Positions 1 to 13,500 of a stretch of 64,000 bases of DNA are shown in pieces. The position numbers were made by a program, and so were the translations under genes. The DNA comes from Ficedula albicollis (lineage: Eukaryota > Chordata > Aves > Passeriformes > Muscicapidae), in NCBI RefSeq assembly GCF_000247815.1, contig NW_004775927.1:488223-552222 (forward strand). Reading direction: 5' to 3'. Positions within the stretch are counted from its first letter, which is position 1, and every line of letters starts with the position of its first letter. Under the pieces are notes generated by a model. That model saw only the letters and a program-made list of their open reading frames with translations. It searched no databases and was not told the DNA's origin.

Positions 1-350
<350 letters not shown>

Positions 351-630
351 AGGACCCCCAGGTGCCTTTCCATGGCACTGCTCTCCAGCATCCCATTCCC
401 CAGTCTGTCCATACATCCAGGGTTGCCCCATCCCAGATGCAGAATCCAGCACTTTCTCTTTTTGAACTCCATATGGTTGGGGGTTGCCCAGACCCTGACT
501 TGTCAAGGTCTCTCTGCAGGGCCTCCCTGCCCTCGAGGGAGTCAACAGCTCCTCCCAGTTTAGTGTCATCTGCAGACTTGCTCAGTGTCCCTTCCAGTCC
601 TGTGTCCAACAATCTGGTGTGGAAGGAGCC
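351..630 (-). mobile_element. CR1 LINE fragment, reverse-transcriptase region, cut by poly-C
   Basis: On the minus strand the sequence shows the usual CR1 series: a GCAGATGACACTAAACTGGG-like word (the RT region encoding the AD-D-K motif), then a GACCTTGACAAG-like word, a CTGGATTCTGCATCTGGG-like word and GCACCTGGGGGTCCT. The reading frame is broken by small indels and stops, so it is a dead copy. Its 3' part is missing, replaced by the C run at 1-350. The limit near 630 is approximate. Confidence 0.85.
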
Positions 631-3600
631 ACAGAAACACAGAAGCAATGTAATTGAGCCTGAAGGATGAAAATTCAACCATAACTTGACTTCTGCAAAA
701 ACATGCAGAGACAGTCAAATGAACCTGGAAGTTGCTCAAAAGGACTGAGTGGTCAAACTAGAAGCATGGACGTACTTGCCAAGAATGGAACTCGAATCCC
801 CTGTGAAGTTTCAAAAGGAAGAATTAGGTACAGATGGACCACAAAGTAACACTGGTGCTTCAGCTAAAAACTAAGAGTGGGGAGGTTGGAAAACTGTTTA
901 TATTTTGGAAATATAGGTTTTGTAGTCTGCTCTTTTGTCTGATCACATGAAGTCAATTAAGCCTCTTCATGCCTCAATTCATTATCTATAAAAGCAGGAT
1001 AATTTCAGAAGTCTAGAGAGGATTTCTTTCCCTTACAGGGCTGATGTGAGGATTCATGGATTGAAGATTTGGAGGTACTCTGGTATCACCAAAATGGATC
1101 TATTACATATGCTAGACTGAAATTTAAAACTGAGGAAGGAACAATCAGTATTCCTTGTATCAGTAAAAACACAACTAGAAAACTAGAGCAATCCAATTAC
1201 TGTAACAGAGTACCTGTCCTAACTCCAGACACTATACAAACATAGAGCTTTAGCTAGTTCTTAGTTTACATAAATCTGTATGAGGAAAACATAAGAAATG
1301 TAAAAGAGGAAACATTTCCTCATTGTATGTAAAAATCATCCTCCAAACGATGAGAACCTAAAGCCATTACATCTGAGATGCAACTAAATACTCTGAACAA
1401 AGTTCCAGGAAGATGATGTTACTGGTGGTTAACACTGTTGCTTTTTGAATTACCCATGGGTAATAGAATTAATCAGAAAATGTGCTATCTGCAAGCTTGT
1501 CTTTGAAATTATTTTTTCTCAAATTAACATTATGTATTCAAGATGTGCACAAAGCCAAGCCTGCAGCTGCCTAATAAACTCTAACCTGTACTTCAGAATG
1601 TGTAAGACCTCAAAGACAGCCAGATGTCAGATGAACCTCCCAGATTTCTGCAGAAATGCAGAGCCAGTCTCTCCATCATCACTTCTTTTACTATAATCCA
1701 CAAGGTACAGTCTCTTTTATTGCTTTTTGCTATGCAGTGTTTGCACTTAAAGCACTACATAAGTATGAGAAACAAACACAGTCTGTGCTTATCTGATTAA
1801 AATCCAATACAAATTACATGCAAAATAGGTGCTGCCCACTGGTTCATGGCAAGCCACCAGTAAAGACCTTCCGTGGCTGAAGGATGTGCACCACTGATTT
1901 AGGGCTTCATCTATCTGCTATACTGTTACTTCTCTCTTATTTTGCTTTTTCCTGCTACTGAATGTTCTTTGCCATATCCACTCTTATTCCTAACTGGCCA
2001 GCTTAGAACTCCAGTTGCATACTATCAGACACCAGACAGTGCAAAAAAATGTTGCCCCACAACGCATAATCACTTTGTGACTTGAAGCCTGTCTAAAAAG
2101 TAAGGCAATGCCACAGAACATTCACAAGTTAGTTTTTCTGAATTCTTACACATTTTAGGTGATCCAAATGCTGTTCAAACATGATTATGGAATATATTTG
2201 TTTTAATTGGGCTTTAAGTGCTTGCATTTCAAACAGTACTCACTTTACCTTCAATCAAGGTTGAAATTTCCTATCATAATACCTTTAGTTCCCTTTAGAA
2301 TTGTTATGTGTATTTCCCAAAGAGAAAAGAACTAGGGATTCGTCATGCACAAAGTGATATGCATAGTAACACCACTCCTAGTATGTTTGCTAGAAATAGC
2401 TTGGTATTTCTACCCTTTGTTTTGATACTTGTATGATTAATAGCAAATTCAGGCATGATCTCACAGTATTTAGCATCTGAGCAAAACATTTCTTGCTGAT
2501 GTCAACAGGGCTATGGTTTGACACAACAAACATCCTTCATGTTACAAGAAACTTTATCAGTGCCACAGTAAAAGGCAATTTCTTCCTCATCTCCTTTGTT
2601 TCCGTTCTTTTCTTATTGTGATGAGAGCAGGAACAGAACAATATGGCAACCATAACAAAGGGGAATAATGAAAACACTCACAGACGATTACTCAAAATGG
2701 GTCCATAAACACCACAATTACCTGGCTACCATGGTGTTTGATTTTAGGACAACTTGAAGACCCATGAAGACAGGTGACAAAAACACATGCATACCATAAC
2801 TTTGATACCCCAAAACCCTGTGGCTACCTCAGATACCAGCAGGTGCGCATGTTGCAGCAGAGGCGAGGAATACCTCTGAATGCCTTCAGACAGCAACACT
2901 GAAAAGCACCTTCTTCGTTCACTGCAGTGGTGTCTTCACCCCTGCAAACTTTAATTGCCACTTTCCAGCTGATCTGCACAACACCCTGAAGTTGATCGCT
3001 ACAAGAAAACTAAAAGTCAGAATAACAAACACAAAGCATCTCTCCTGCCAAGTGGCAAGACCTTCCAGATCATATGCTAACTTCCTCCACAATCAGCCAG
3101 CAAAACCGTATTTGACAACCCATTAGATGCATTAAGGGTCCCAAGCAAACAATACTCAGGCATAAAACTCAAGAACTGGAGACAGCTAGAGTAAACTTGC
3201 AGCTCCTCTAGGGTCAAAACTAATTTTTTAGCAAAGATATCCTAAAGGGATGCTATTCTTCTGCATCTATTCCCTGCCATCCCTCAAGACAGACTTGAAA
3301 AGAAGGATAGACAGAAAGAAAACTATAGTCAGAGGTAAAAAGTTTACTCTCTGGGCCCCAGAAATCATAAGAATAGGTATCTCAGACTTTTTTTTATATG
3401 CTTTCTTTCTGTCTCCTTCTTCTCTTCCTGAAGGACTAAATGTAAAATGAAATCGTCTTACAGAAGGACAGCTGCTTCCCCCCTGTGCTCAATCATTCCA
3501 GTCACACTATGTTGTCCAGTAACCTGCATTGATAATTCCTCATGAATAAAATGCCAACATTATCATCCACAGCTATGTTGTTGACATGCGTTTGCTATTT

Positions 3601-6600
3601 CACTAAAAATACCATTAATTTTCTGGCTTCACAACAGCTGAGCTACTCCCCATTTGAATATACAAAAGAGTATTTTGTTTAAACCAAATTAAAAGCGTTC
3701 CAGTAAATGACTTCAATTTTGCTGGCTATACTACTTAGTGTATACTGTTCTATTTAAGCCTCTCATTTCTCATCTCTAGTCCTTCTACACCCACATCCTT
3801 CTCTCTTTTTTTTCTTCCTTTCCCTTTATATACTTAATCCTTTCATTTCAGGAACTGGATTTGCCCAGCAAGACATCCACAGTCAGAGAGAGCTTCAAAA
3901 ACATAGTGCCAAGGAGTTAAGGCAATGGCGAAATTGCCTCTGCTGTGTTTTTATTCACCTGTTTGCCAAAACATATTTAGCAGTAAGGAAAGAAAGGGAA
4001 AGGGGAGGGAAAAGCACACAAATGCTGAATACACCTTCCTTTACCCATCCAGACAAGTGCCGACATTCCCCATTTAAGCTGGAATGAAAACCACAATTTC
4101 TGCCAAGCCCTCCTGGCATCTCACCACTTTATTTGTTCCCATTTGTATCTAATGCTTTTGTCAACAGTTCAACAAAAGTCAAAGCAAACAACCCACTACA
4201 AACACTGAGGGTAACAGCAACAAGCATGAATCCTTCACAATTATCCAGCCCAGCTGCTCAGTGCCTGTCCAGACTGCTTTCATTTACAACAGTGTCAACA
4301 AAAGGCTGAAACCCAATAACTAGGTGGGTCAATACTACCACTGTAAAGCCTCCAGAGAAGAAAATGCTGTTCTGCTGCTTAACTGCTTCAGCAAACATGC
4401 AGAATAATTCAGTTAGATAGACAAGTGCTTGCCTAATCATTTGTTGTGTGAATTATTCAAGGCTTTCCCTTCAAATTGCTAAAGGATGATTCAAGTATTT
4501 CCAAGGAACCACCAGATGTCCTACAGGAGAAAAGGGAACATAAGGCACATTCTGATGTAAGAGAGGGCAATGGTAACCTGTGATCTTGAAAAGGATTAAT
4601 GTTTAGAGGATCAACGCCTTCTTACACCTTGCTTCTGGTAAAAAGAACGCACAGCTTTTAACATACAAGTGTTAAGCACGCATAGATTTACTAGCTGCTT
4701 GATCTCTATACAGAATAATTAAGGTTGCATGCAATTTTTCTTCCTTTTGTTTCATGTGAATTGTGAAAGAGTTCTCTCCAGAGAATATGCAAAGTGTAGG
4801 TAAAAAAAGCACAGTAGTTAGACAGATGGATGCAGAGAGGAAACATGCATTGATTCCCACATACCTCTCTTCCTCCACTGCCCCCCATGTTCATTTGACA
4901 CAAGCCAAATGCTCACTCACCTTCCTCCAGAGGTTTCACACAGGTTCATGTTTACAGTTTCAAAGAGCAGGACAAAGTATTCTTACTGCATAGAACCCAG
5001 AGTTAAGCATTACATGTTTTACTTCAATTGCCATTTTGGTATGGGAAAACTCCAGATGTCTACTTCTCTGATTTTGCTGGCTTTTGTCACAATTGCTCCA
5101 TTACATGAACATATTATTTTTAAACTTTTAGCAAACTTTAAGAAAATGGGCAAATTAGGTAACAAACAGTGCTTTGTTTTGATTTAATCTCATTACTGGC
5201 AAGAACAACCCTGGATATGAACAAATGTTTTTCCTAGGACCAGTTTACATATACATCACAGCGCAGAGTTGTATCTTGAGCCAGAATACAATATCAAATA
5301 CACTTATGAATATTTTATTTTTGACATCTACAGTAACAGTTGTGCACACTGAGTAACTAGTATTCCAGAGAGGATTCCTGGCAGTTTTAAGACTTAGAAA
5401 TAGAGTAGGAGAAATTCTCTCTGTATGTCAAATTAAAGAACATATTTTTGTTTTTATAATTAGAATTTGCAACATATTTTGTTTGCAAAACATGCGGCTT
5501 TGCAGTGATTGCACTGTAGCAGTCTGGTGTTGTGTGTTGTCAACATGAAAGACTTCTTCTATCAAATAAAGTTTTCTTCCTCTTTCTGTCCAAAACAATC
5601 ATGAAACATTTGTCTACTAAATAGCAGCAGCTCCATCACGCTGTGATCACCACAGCTGTTAGGACCCACTACAGCCCTACACTACTTGGTGGGAGACTCC
5701 TGTTAGATACACTCTTAAAAATCAAGTTATTGCTATTTGCAATACTAAGTTTGTTTATTAGAATTTGCAGGACTGTTACAGTCATTAGCAGGATTTGTAA
5801 AAGTGCTTAAGGAGAGCAAAGACACAAAAGAGAGGTACTGTACAACAGAAAACACCTGGTATCAAAAGAGTTGCAACTTAAATGGGAAAAACCTCTGATG
5901 CTTGATACACTAGACAAGGTGTGATGCTAGATACTCTAGAAAGAATAGGGAAGAGGGATAATACAGCAATTTTTGATAGTGTTTCATCTTCCTCATCCAG
6001 CAGAACTGGAAGAAGTGTTGGAAAATGGCACCCACAGCCTTTGCCACAGCTGAAGGCAATGCTGTTACCCAGAAAGCCTTAGTAAAGCACATCAGAGTCC
6101 TACAGGTCTGGTAAATAACTTTACTGCTTTCAAACACCTGCAGTGTGATATAAAGCTTTTAGGCTACCTAGATGGTGAGCACACACTGCTTTTTCTAAGG
6201 GCAACAAACTGATCCTGGACAAGATGCCTTTATGCTTAAGGTAGGGTGCCTTTGCTACTCTCATGTCAATTACACATACTGACATGGCACTCAGAAAAAT
6301 ACTGTACTGCAAGGGAATGGCAAAAAAAGATCTCTCTAACCCCACAAGGTTCACTGTAATTGATTTTAAAGAGATTATTTCTAAATTACGCAGACACTGA
6401 ACTCTTCTCATAAACTGCAACATGTGACAGCAAGGCTCATTACAAAATAGTAGTTGGAGGTCATGGCACAAAACTTTCCTCAAATCAGGGAAGAAAAGCA
6501 AAACATTTATTTCTTCAGGACTAAAATAAATCACAGTTTGAAATTTTTAAAAGAAATGGAAAGTTGAGACAGAAGTATAGCATCAGCAGATATGGCTTCA

Positions 6601-8304
6601 ACAAATATATAAGCACACAGACTACAAGCCAGATACAATGATTTTCTAATGCCTGGTATTGGAAGATCACAAGGCAAAGCCCCATGTTATTTAGGTCAGC
6701 ACTGGCTTTTCAACTCAATGCAACTAGGGATTTCTATACAGTCTGTCTGCTTTGTTAATACAATAAAAAGAGCAAAGGACTCAGAAATACACTGCCGTAG
6801 CTGAAGAGTTTTATGTTGTCTGTGGTCTGTGCCAAACACAAACCACACGCAACTGCAGAAAACCTTTCTGGGGGTCGCTGTAATTGGGAAACATCTCTCC
6901 TGGCCTTTTTTCCATATTTCTGCACTGCACCTCTGCAGAAAATGCCAGTCTGACCAAGCAGGACCCAGCCAGGAAAATCAGTGTTATTTTTTATTTTTTA
7001 TTTTGATTTGTCAAGATTAATATAGCAAAAAAAAAATACTGTATGCCCTTTTTCAAACAATATAGAGACTTGAAATTTGCCAGCTTCTCTGTATGGGGGA
7101 TCTATGATAGACGGCTCACCCAGCTAATGGAAAAAGGAACAACCCATGTTGAATCTTTTCCTTATCCCATCCCCCCGTCCCACTCATAAGTATGCATTAA
7201 GAACATACCATAGCTGAATTCATTGCCTCTTGAGTGGCAGAAAAACAGAGGTGCAGCTGTGCCTGCTAATATTCATATGCAAACAAGTAGCACTGGACTG
7301 GCTGCTATACCTCACTTAAAAGCTCCTCGGTACTTCGATAAGTTTGCGGATCAAAAAGAAGTGATACAGAGTAATCTGCTGTCCTTTTAATGCAATTAGC
7401 AGATTAAAGTGGCATTTCACTTCCAATACTTCATTAAAACACTGATTGCATCCAGCAATTGCTGATGATACAACATTCACAGTGTTCCCCCTACAGTCCT
7501 TCCTGAGACTTGGTGGAGAGCTGGGGCAAGCCATGAGCTGGCAGCCAGGAGTCAGAGCCAGCAGCCAGCACAGCTTCTGCAGCCAGACATGAAACCTTCA
7601 CCCTGAAGCACCACAGCAGGGGTGAGGGTGGCAGAAGGCAAGGGAAGAGAACACCCAGCACCTTCCAGGGAACTGACAGGAAGTCAACGGCCCCTGAGCT
7701 AGTGGTGTCCGTAATTCCTTCAGGAGGCAATGGAAAATACCACCCCCAGGATTTGCATCTCTTAAGCACGGGTGTGCTTGGGCCTCTTGCTGGGTCAGCT
7801 TCACATTGCTGACTTTTGCTACACGTCTCCATTTCATGATTTGTGTGAGACTTTTTACCCCTCAAGTTCTGTGTCTTCTATGGTCTTGTGAGAGTGAAGC
7901 ATGTGAGTGGAGAAGTCCAGTAAAAATGCCGTGTGGACACAAGAGCTTATTTCAATTTTTCTCTTAGATTGTTTTTTTCATATATTCAAACTAAATGTCA
8001 TCTTAGGAAAATATTTTTAAAATTTCTTCCCCCCACCCCATGCACCCAAAAGCAAGTTAACAAAATCCCAGCAAAAGTGACATCAAGCTGAATTCCTTCA
8101 ATCCCTTCATTGTGGGAAGCACTGCTGGGGAAGGACCTGCTTCACCCCTTCTGCCAGAAGATTGGGGCATCCCTGGGGTACCCTCCAGCTCTAGCCCTGT
8201 TGCTACTATCCAGCACAGCTCCACTGGTGCCAAGGAAAGAACAAACTACAAAAGATTAATTCGCAGATGTTCATGCATTTCACACACAGGGTGCCCTGTG
8301 GTCC

Positions 8305-8318
8305 GTTGCCAGGGCAAC
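8305..8318. promoter_or_regulatory. Perfect X-box-like palindrome (possible RFX site)
   Basis: The sequence is GTTGCC-AG-GGCAAC, a perfect inverted repeat with a two-base spacer, matching the RFX-family consensus GTNRCC-N(0-3)-RGYAAC exactly. It sits in a locally CpG-containing patch (8290-8390, including GCGCGCGC) within otherwise CpG-poor intron. Binding or function is inference. Confidence 0.5.
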
Positions 8319-9414
8319 AGGAGACCACCAGCGCGCGCTTTATTGGCTTTATGAAGTGCATCTCGGGGGCCATAGTCCGAGAAATGCTGCATGATAATCT
8401 TCAGGCTTTTCAGAAGCCTTGTTTTGTGTTTATCCACATTTAACCCTCTGAGTGTTATTAAGAGCACCGCTATGTCTGGCATGATAAGGAACGTAGAGAC
8501 AGGATGTGAGGAGACAAACACATCATCTCTGTTTCCAGCCTAGAGACCCTGGAAAGCACGTCCTCAGCACCTGCTCCCACCTGCCCTGCACAGAAGTTTC
8601 ACCCACAGCCTGCAGGTAAGCTGGAAGGTAAGCTGTTATATGGCAGACCTCAGTACAACCATGTCTGGGGACAAAACTGACATCAGAAAGTGCAAATGCA
8701 ATGAAAGTGTCACGCTAGACTAACAGGCAAGGGATGGCAAGCACATTTTCTCAGTAACTTCAAAAGAAGATTAAAAAGAATCAAGAGCGTTCCACCAACT
8801 TTCTAGACACATGATGTGAAAAACCACGTTTATTTGGAACCCCAGTACATGACACCAGCAAACCACCCATGCCAAAACCTTTACCAAAATTTATAAATTC
8901 ACATAGAGAACTTTTCTTCTTTTCCTCACTCCAGGCCAGTGTCTGGCATCTCCCCTCTTACCAGGCAAGGCAGGGCTGCAGACGGGGGGGCAGGAAGGAA
9001 CAGGGGTTAAAATCACAAATGACACAACACCCCAAGCAGCAGCAGCCGCCACTGACATCCAGCACTAATCCAGCAGGAGAAGTGAGGGAGAAAGCGAGGG
9101 TGGCAGAAGGGATCAGTAGAAGAAACCGCTTGCATTCAGACTTGCAGGAGAAAGAGCATGCAGAGACAATAATTTCCTGGGAAAAGCTAAAGCCTAACGA
9201 GAATTTACTCTGCCTCCTTTATTCAGACAACCAACCCCTTTGTGGCAGGGGCTTCCTGGCTGACAGGAACCCAGGGCTCTTTAATAGGATTTCCATATTA
9301 TTTCCAACACCTGCCTATAAGTTATTTGTTTACATTGAAGAAGGCGAGATTCTCAAATCAGGCATCTGCTTCTGGTTCAGGCATATTTTAGGAAACCATG
9401 TAGAAAGAAGCTTT

Positions 9415-9428
9415 GTTGCTATGGAGAC
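9415..9428. promoter_or_regulatory. X-box-like imperfect palindrome
   Basis: GTTGCT-AT-GGAGAC. Read on the minus strand it is GTCTCC-AT-AGCAAC, one mismatch from the RFX consensus. It lies about 1.1 kb from the perfect site at 8305. Confidence 0.3.
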
Positions 9429-10081
9429 ATTTTTATTTTCTTCCCTTAGTTGGATGAAAAACATTAGCATTTCCAATTTTTTGTTCTTCAAAAGGCCAAA
9501 TGTCGCTTAAGAAAAGACAAAACTTTTCAAACTGCTATGCAGAACAGGCTAATGGAGCTTTAGATATTTAATTAATTATTCAGCTCAATTATAGCCATAC
9601 CAAGGAGAGGCAGGAAACAGTGCAACTTTCCTCCAAACTTCCCTCAATGGCCAATTCCTGCTGGTTCGTCTAATTGCCTCTTCCCTCAAAGCACAGCTAA
9701 AACTTTGTAATTTCATGTTTTTGTAATTCATGTAATTCAATGCTGCACTCAACAATCTTGCATAACAACTTGCATATCAGTCAGACTACCATTTCCCTAA
9801 ACTTGTTCCAAAATCAACCTAATCATCTTGGACCAGGAATATGCTCCTTTCCCAGTGCTAGAAAAGAGACACGTTGAAGCCTTCAGGGACTTTAACCAAT
9901 ATGACAGAAACTTCCAAAGCATGCCATACACGTCACTGAATCCAGAACGTGCACTTCTTCCCTCCCTTTAGCAGATAATCTGTATGCCCAAGGAATCAAT
10001 TGGTTAATGTAAAAATAAGGGATGTCTCAAGTTTCTTTGGGCTTAAGGGTTTTTAAGACAAAATCAAAATATTACAAGCTC

Positions 10082-10099
10082 AAAAAAAAAAAAAAAAAA
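10082..10099 (+). repeat. Poly-A tract (18 bases)
   Basis: Uninterrupted A run followed by GG and a further A-rich stretch. I see no attached retroposon body. Confidence 0.9.
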
Positions 10100-10512
10100 G
10101 GAAAAAAAATCACCACAGCGCCAACAGAAATCTGTAAGTATAAAACCTAGTCCGGGTCACACTTTTGACAAAAATTGGTATTTGTTATTTTCTCCCATTA
10201 CATCGACAAACATCTATGTAACTTGACCTGCAAATGCATTCTTCATACCAATTCATCCACCATGAGTAAACTAGTGCAAGACATGAATTCCAGCATCTAA
10301 AGTATGATTTTAATTGCATGCTTACAATGAGGAGAACTTGAAGAGATAGAATAAACAAATTAATTTCCTCCCTTTACTTCTTTACCCCCAGCTATTATAT
10401 TGTCAAAGCCTTCGCGCTGGAGACCTTTCCACCCACCTCCTCATTCCAGAAAACTTCCTCTTCCTACTCTATGATGTGAAATCATAATCCTGTGTTATCA
10501 ACATCACAGTCT

Positions 10513-10526
10513 GTTGCCATGGAAAT
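10513..10526. promoter_or_regulatory. X-box half-site next to a homeodomain-type word
   Basis: GTTGCC-AT-GGAAAT matches one half of the RFX consensus exactly and the other with two mismatches. It is followed at once by AATTAG, a homeodomain-type core. Weak on its own; listed because it is the third such site within 2.3 kb. Confidence 0.2.
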
Positions 10527-13500
10527 AATTAGACATGACTGCTCAGGTTAGAAATTACAGCCCATGTATGTATTTGCCTTCTGGGTGAAGAGAGCATCTG
10601 GAGAGAGAATATTTGAGTTACCTTAAATCACCAAGTGGCAATATAAAAGTTGGACAGTGGGATGCACTATGGGAATTTGACTAGATGTGGACACACCACT
10701 GAGTAAGAATCAACCTGTGGTAACGTGCAAAAAGATGTAAGATAAGAGGAAAATGTCCCATTAATAGACAGAAGTGGGTACAAAGCTATTGGGTAAAAGA
10801 GGTGAAGGCATCAAAACTGGAAGAAGCAGCTAATTCTTTGATACCAGAGTATATGCTCTTACTTTGATTTGAACATAAGTACTCTACACTAAATTAAACT
10901 TCCCAGATGACCTCCTGGAAAAGACTAAAGATGTGATACCACATGAATGAAATAAATTTTAAACTCATTTGGGGTGGCAGGCAGAAAAGAAGGAAACACA
11001 GCAGGGAGATATACACCTGAGGTTTAGTTTTATGTTCCAGAATTTTTTCAAGAACCACATGGCTTGAATGACATAATACAAGTTTAGCTATGAAAAGGTT
11101 ATTAAGAAAAAAAAAAAAAATCAGTGCCAAAAACTTAGCTCCATAAGATAGACTGAGACAACAAACAGGACCTTGCTAATTAATATTTGTTCTGCTGCAG
11201 CAGACTGTTACTGGACGAGACTGCAACAAACAAGCATGTCTCACACAATCACATCATTAATCCACTCACGTTCACCACCTGAGGACCAGCTATGCCCCAC
11301 AGATATTTATTCATCTGTTCCACAAACAAACAATTACAACACATTTTCTGGAATTAGGGCACCTGTTACATTCGGCACATCTTACACGCCCAGAGGCAGA
11401 TATCAATTAATACTGAAAAAATTACTCTATCAGAAGCCAACAGAAGCTACTCATTATTTTTTGGTAATGCTAGCCCCAAAACACCCACGAACATCAAAAA
11501 CACATCTCTTGCAAAGCAGTGTGGTTCAAATCTGCTCTGTTTAGAACTACCACTTCGTCATAACAGAAAGCAACATACATACAATGCTTCATTCCTGAAC
11601 AGCAACAGGTACAAACAGAATTCATGGTGTGAGTCTGAAATGTCTGGATTTTAACAAGCCTGTAAAGTGCTTTTTAGCTGAATGGTAATTAACTGGCCAA
11701 ATAACAAAATGATCAGGAAATAAATCCTGCAAATTTCTTTAAATTTGTAACAAGGAAACACATTTTTTTAGTTTGTTTAATGCACACTGAATACAGAGAC
11801 ATTTGGCAGGACACTCACACCTCTAGAGGAAGTCCCATTCAGAAGAAACCTGACAATTAGGACAAAGTCCACAGAATACATAACAACAGCTTATGTGGTG
11901 CTCCTCTGTCAGCAGAAAAACCAAGTCAGCAACATAATTCTGTTTTACAAAATCTACAGATTACATTTGGTAACACCCAGAAGTCTTGCATTATATGTTG
12001 GGGCATTTTTATTTTAAAGTACCTTGTACTTTCCAGAAGCGCATTCACACAGCTAGGCCGAGCATCCAGTTACATCCTGGATTCAGGAGTAAGCAGCCTA
12101 CTCTTACTTACAAATACATGAAAAGAGGTCTAAACACTTAACAATGGCTAACAGCTTGAGAAGCACTGGAGCATCTGCTACCACAAATGTAAATGAAATG
12201 TGGGAATCGTATCCATCCACTTTTCCTGTATTGCCCACATGTGTAATTATTAGCTTTCACAAAGATTAAGGCAAAAGTAATTTTATTTCTAAATTCACTT
12301 CAATTTGCCCTGACAGACTTTTCCCAATTTACCAGCATGTTGGCCAGAAATCCATCCCAAAGCTATATTTGATGCATTATTTCAGATCTTTTCCTCCAAA
12401 ATTCTTTTCTTTCCCCTAGAGGAATCTCAAACTAGCTGTTTTACTCCTGTCACAAGACTGCAATTTTCAATTATTGGCACTTGCTGCTGCTGAGACAGAT
12501 TAAAATGAAAAAAGGTTTCATCCCCTTGGCAAGTCCTGCTATAGGCATAGTCTCTGCCTCAAATAATTTAAAAATCAGATGAAACGAGTCCCAACAATCA
12601 AAAAACAACCCAAAGAAACAAACCAACCAACCCCAAAAGAAAGGCAATGCAAAACAGGCATATACAGAACAAGAGATCTTTAGAAGGGATAAAAAGTTAT
12701 TACACATGTGTGAATTCACAGGTTTCAGAAAACTCTGAGGTTCTTGAACAATCTGACATCCAGACTACCTCTGGCAGGCCCACAACCCATCCAGCATCTG
12801 GGAACTCTTTCACTCCACTTGCTGCACTGAGAGTTACAGGAAGAGAGTGCTAGCACTACACTACTTTCTGTCAGGTGGAACTTTTTTTACACAGTATGTT
12901 TCCATAGCTTCTCCAAAGGGAGTATATTAGAAAAGGAACTTTGTTAGGCACCAGAGAAACTTTTGCCACACTTGTCCCAGAGATGACACCAGGACTGGAA
13001 AGAAGGACATGCCTCCTGCACCAAGAGTTCTCACAGGACGTGGAAAAACACGAGTGCAATTAGCAAGGAAGAATCCACTTAAAATAATAATACTTCTTCT
13101 TTTTTTCCCCCCTCTTTTAAAAAAGGAAGTTTTACGTCTTTGGAAAGAAGACACACCAAGTCCTCTGTGAAAAGCTGTTCGGTTAACTGCAGAGTTGTTT
13201 GCCTTTCTGTCTAAATACATTATATTCCCCCAGAGCCCTTAAGCCAGGGCTGCACTTTGAGCACAGCCCTGGCGCATGCCAGCCTTCTCTTCCTTTTGTC
13301 CTCTCCACAGCCTTGCCACTGCACAAAGAGCACTCCCATGACCCAGTTTACTGCCTTTAGAATTTTCCCACACTTCAAACTTTGCAAAGAATTTGGAGGA
13401 CTGGATCCAAGAAGAAATCAAAGAGCTCCCAAAGCTGCACTTCTCCACAGAGCTTGCTGTGTCAATGCTGATAAATTATTTAGAAACAGCTTCTGGACAA

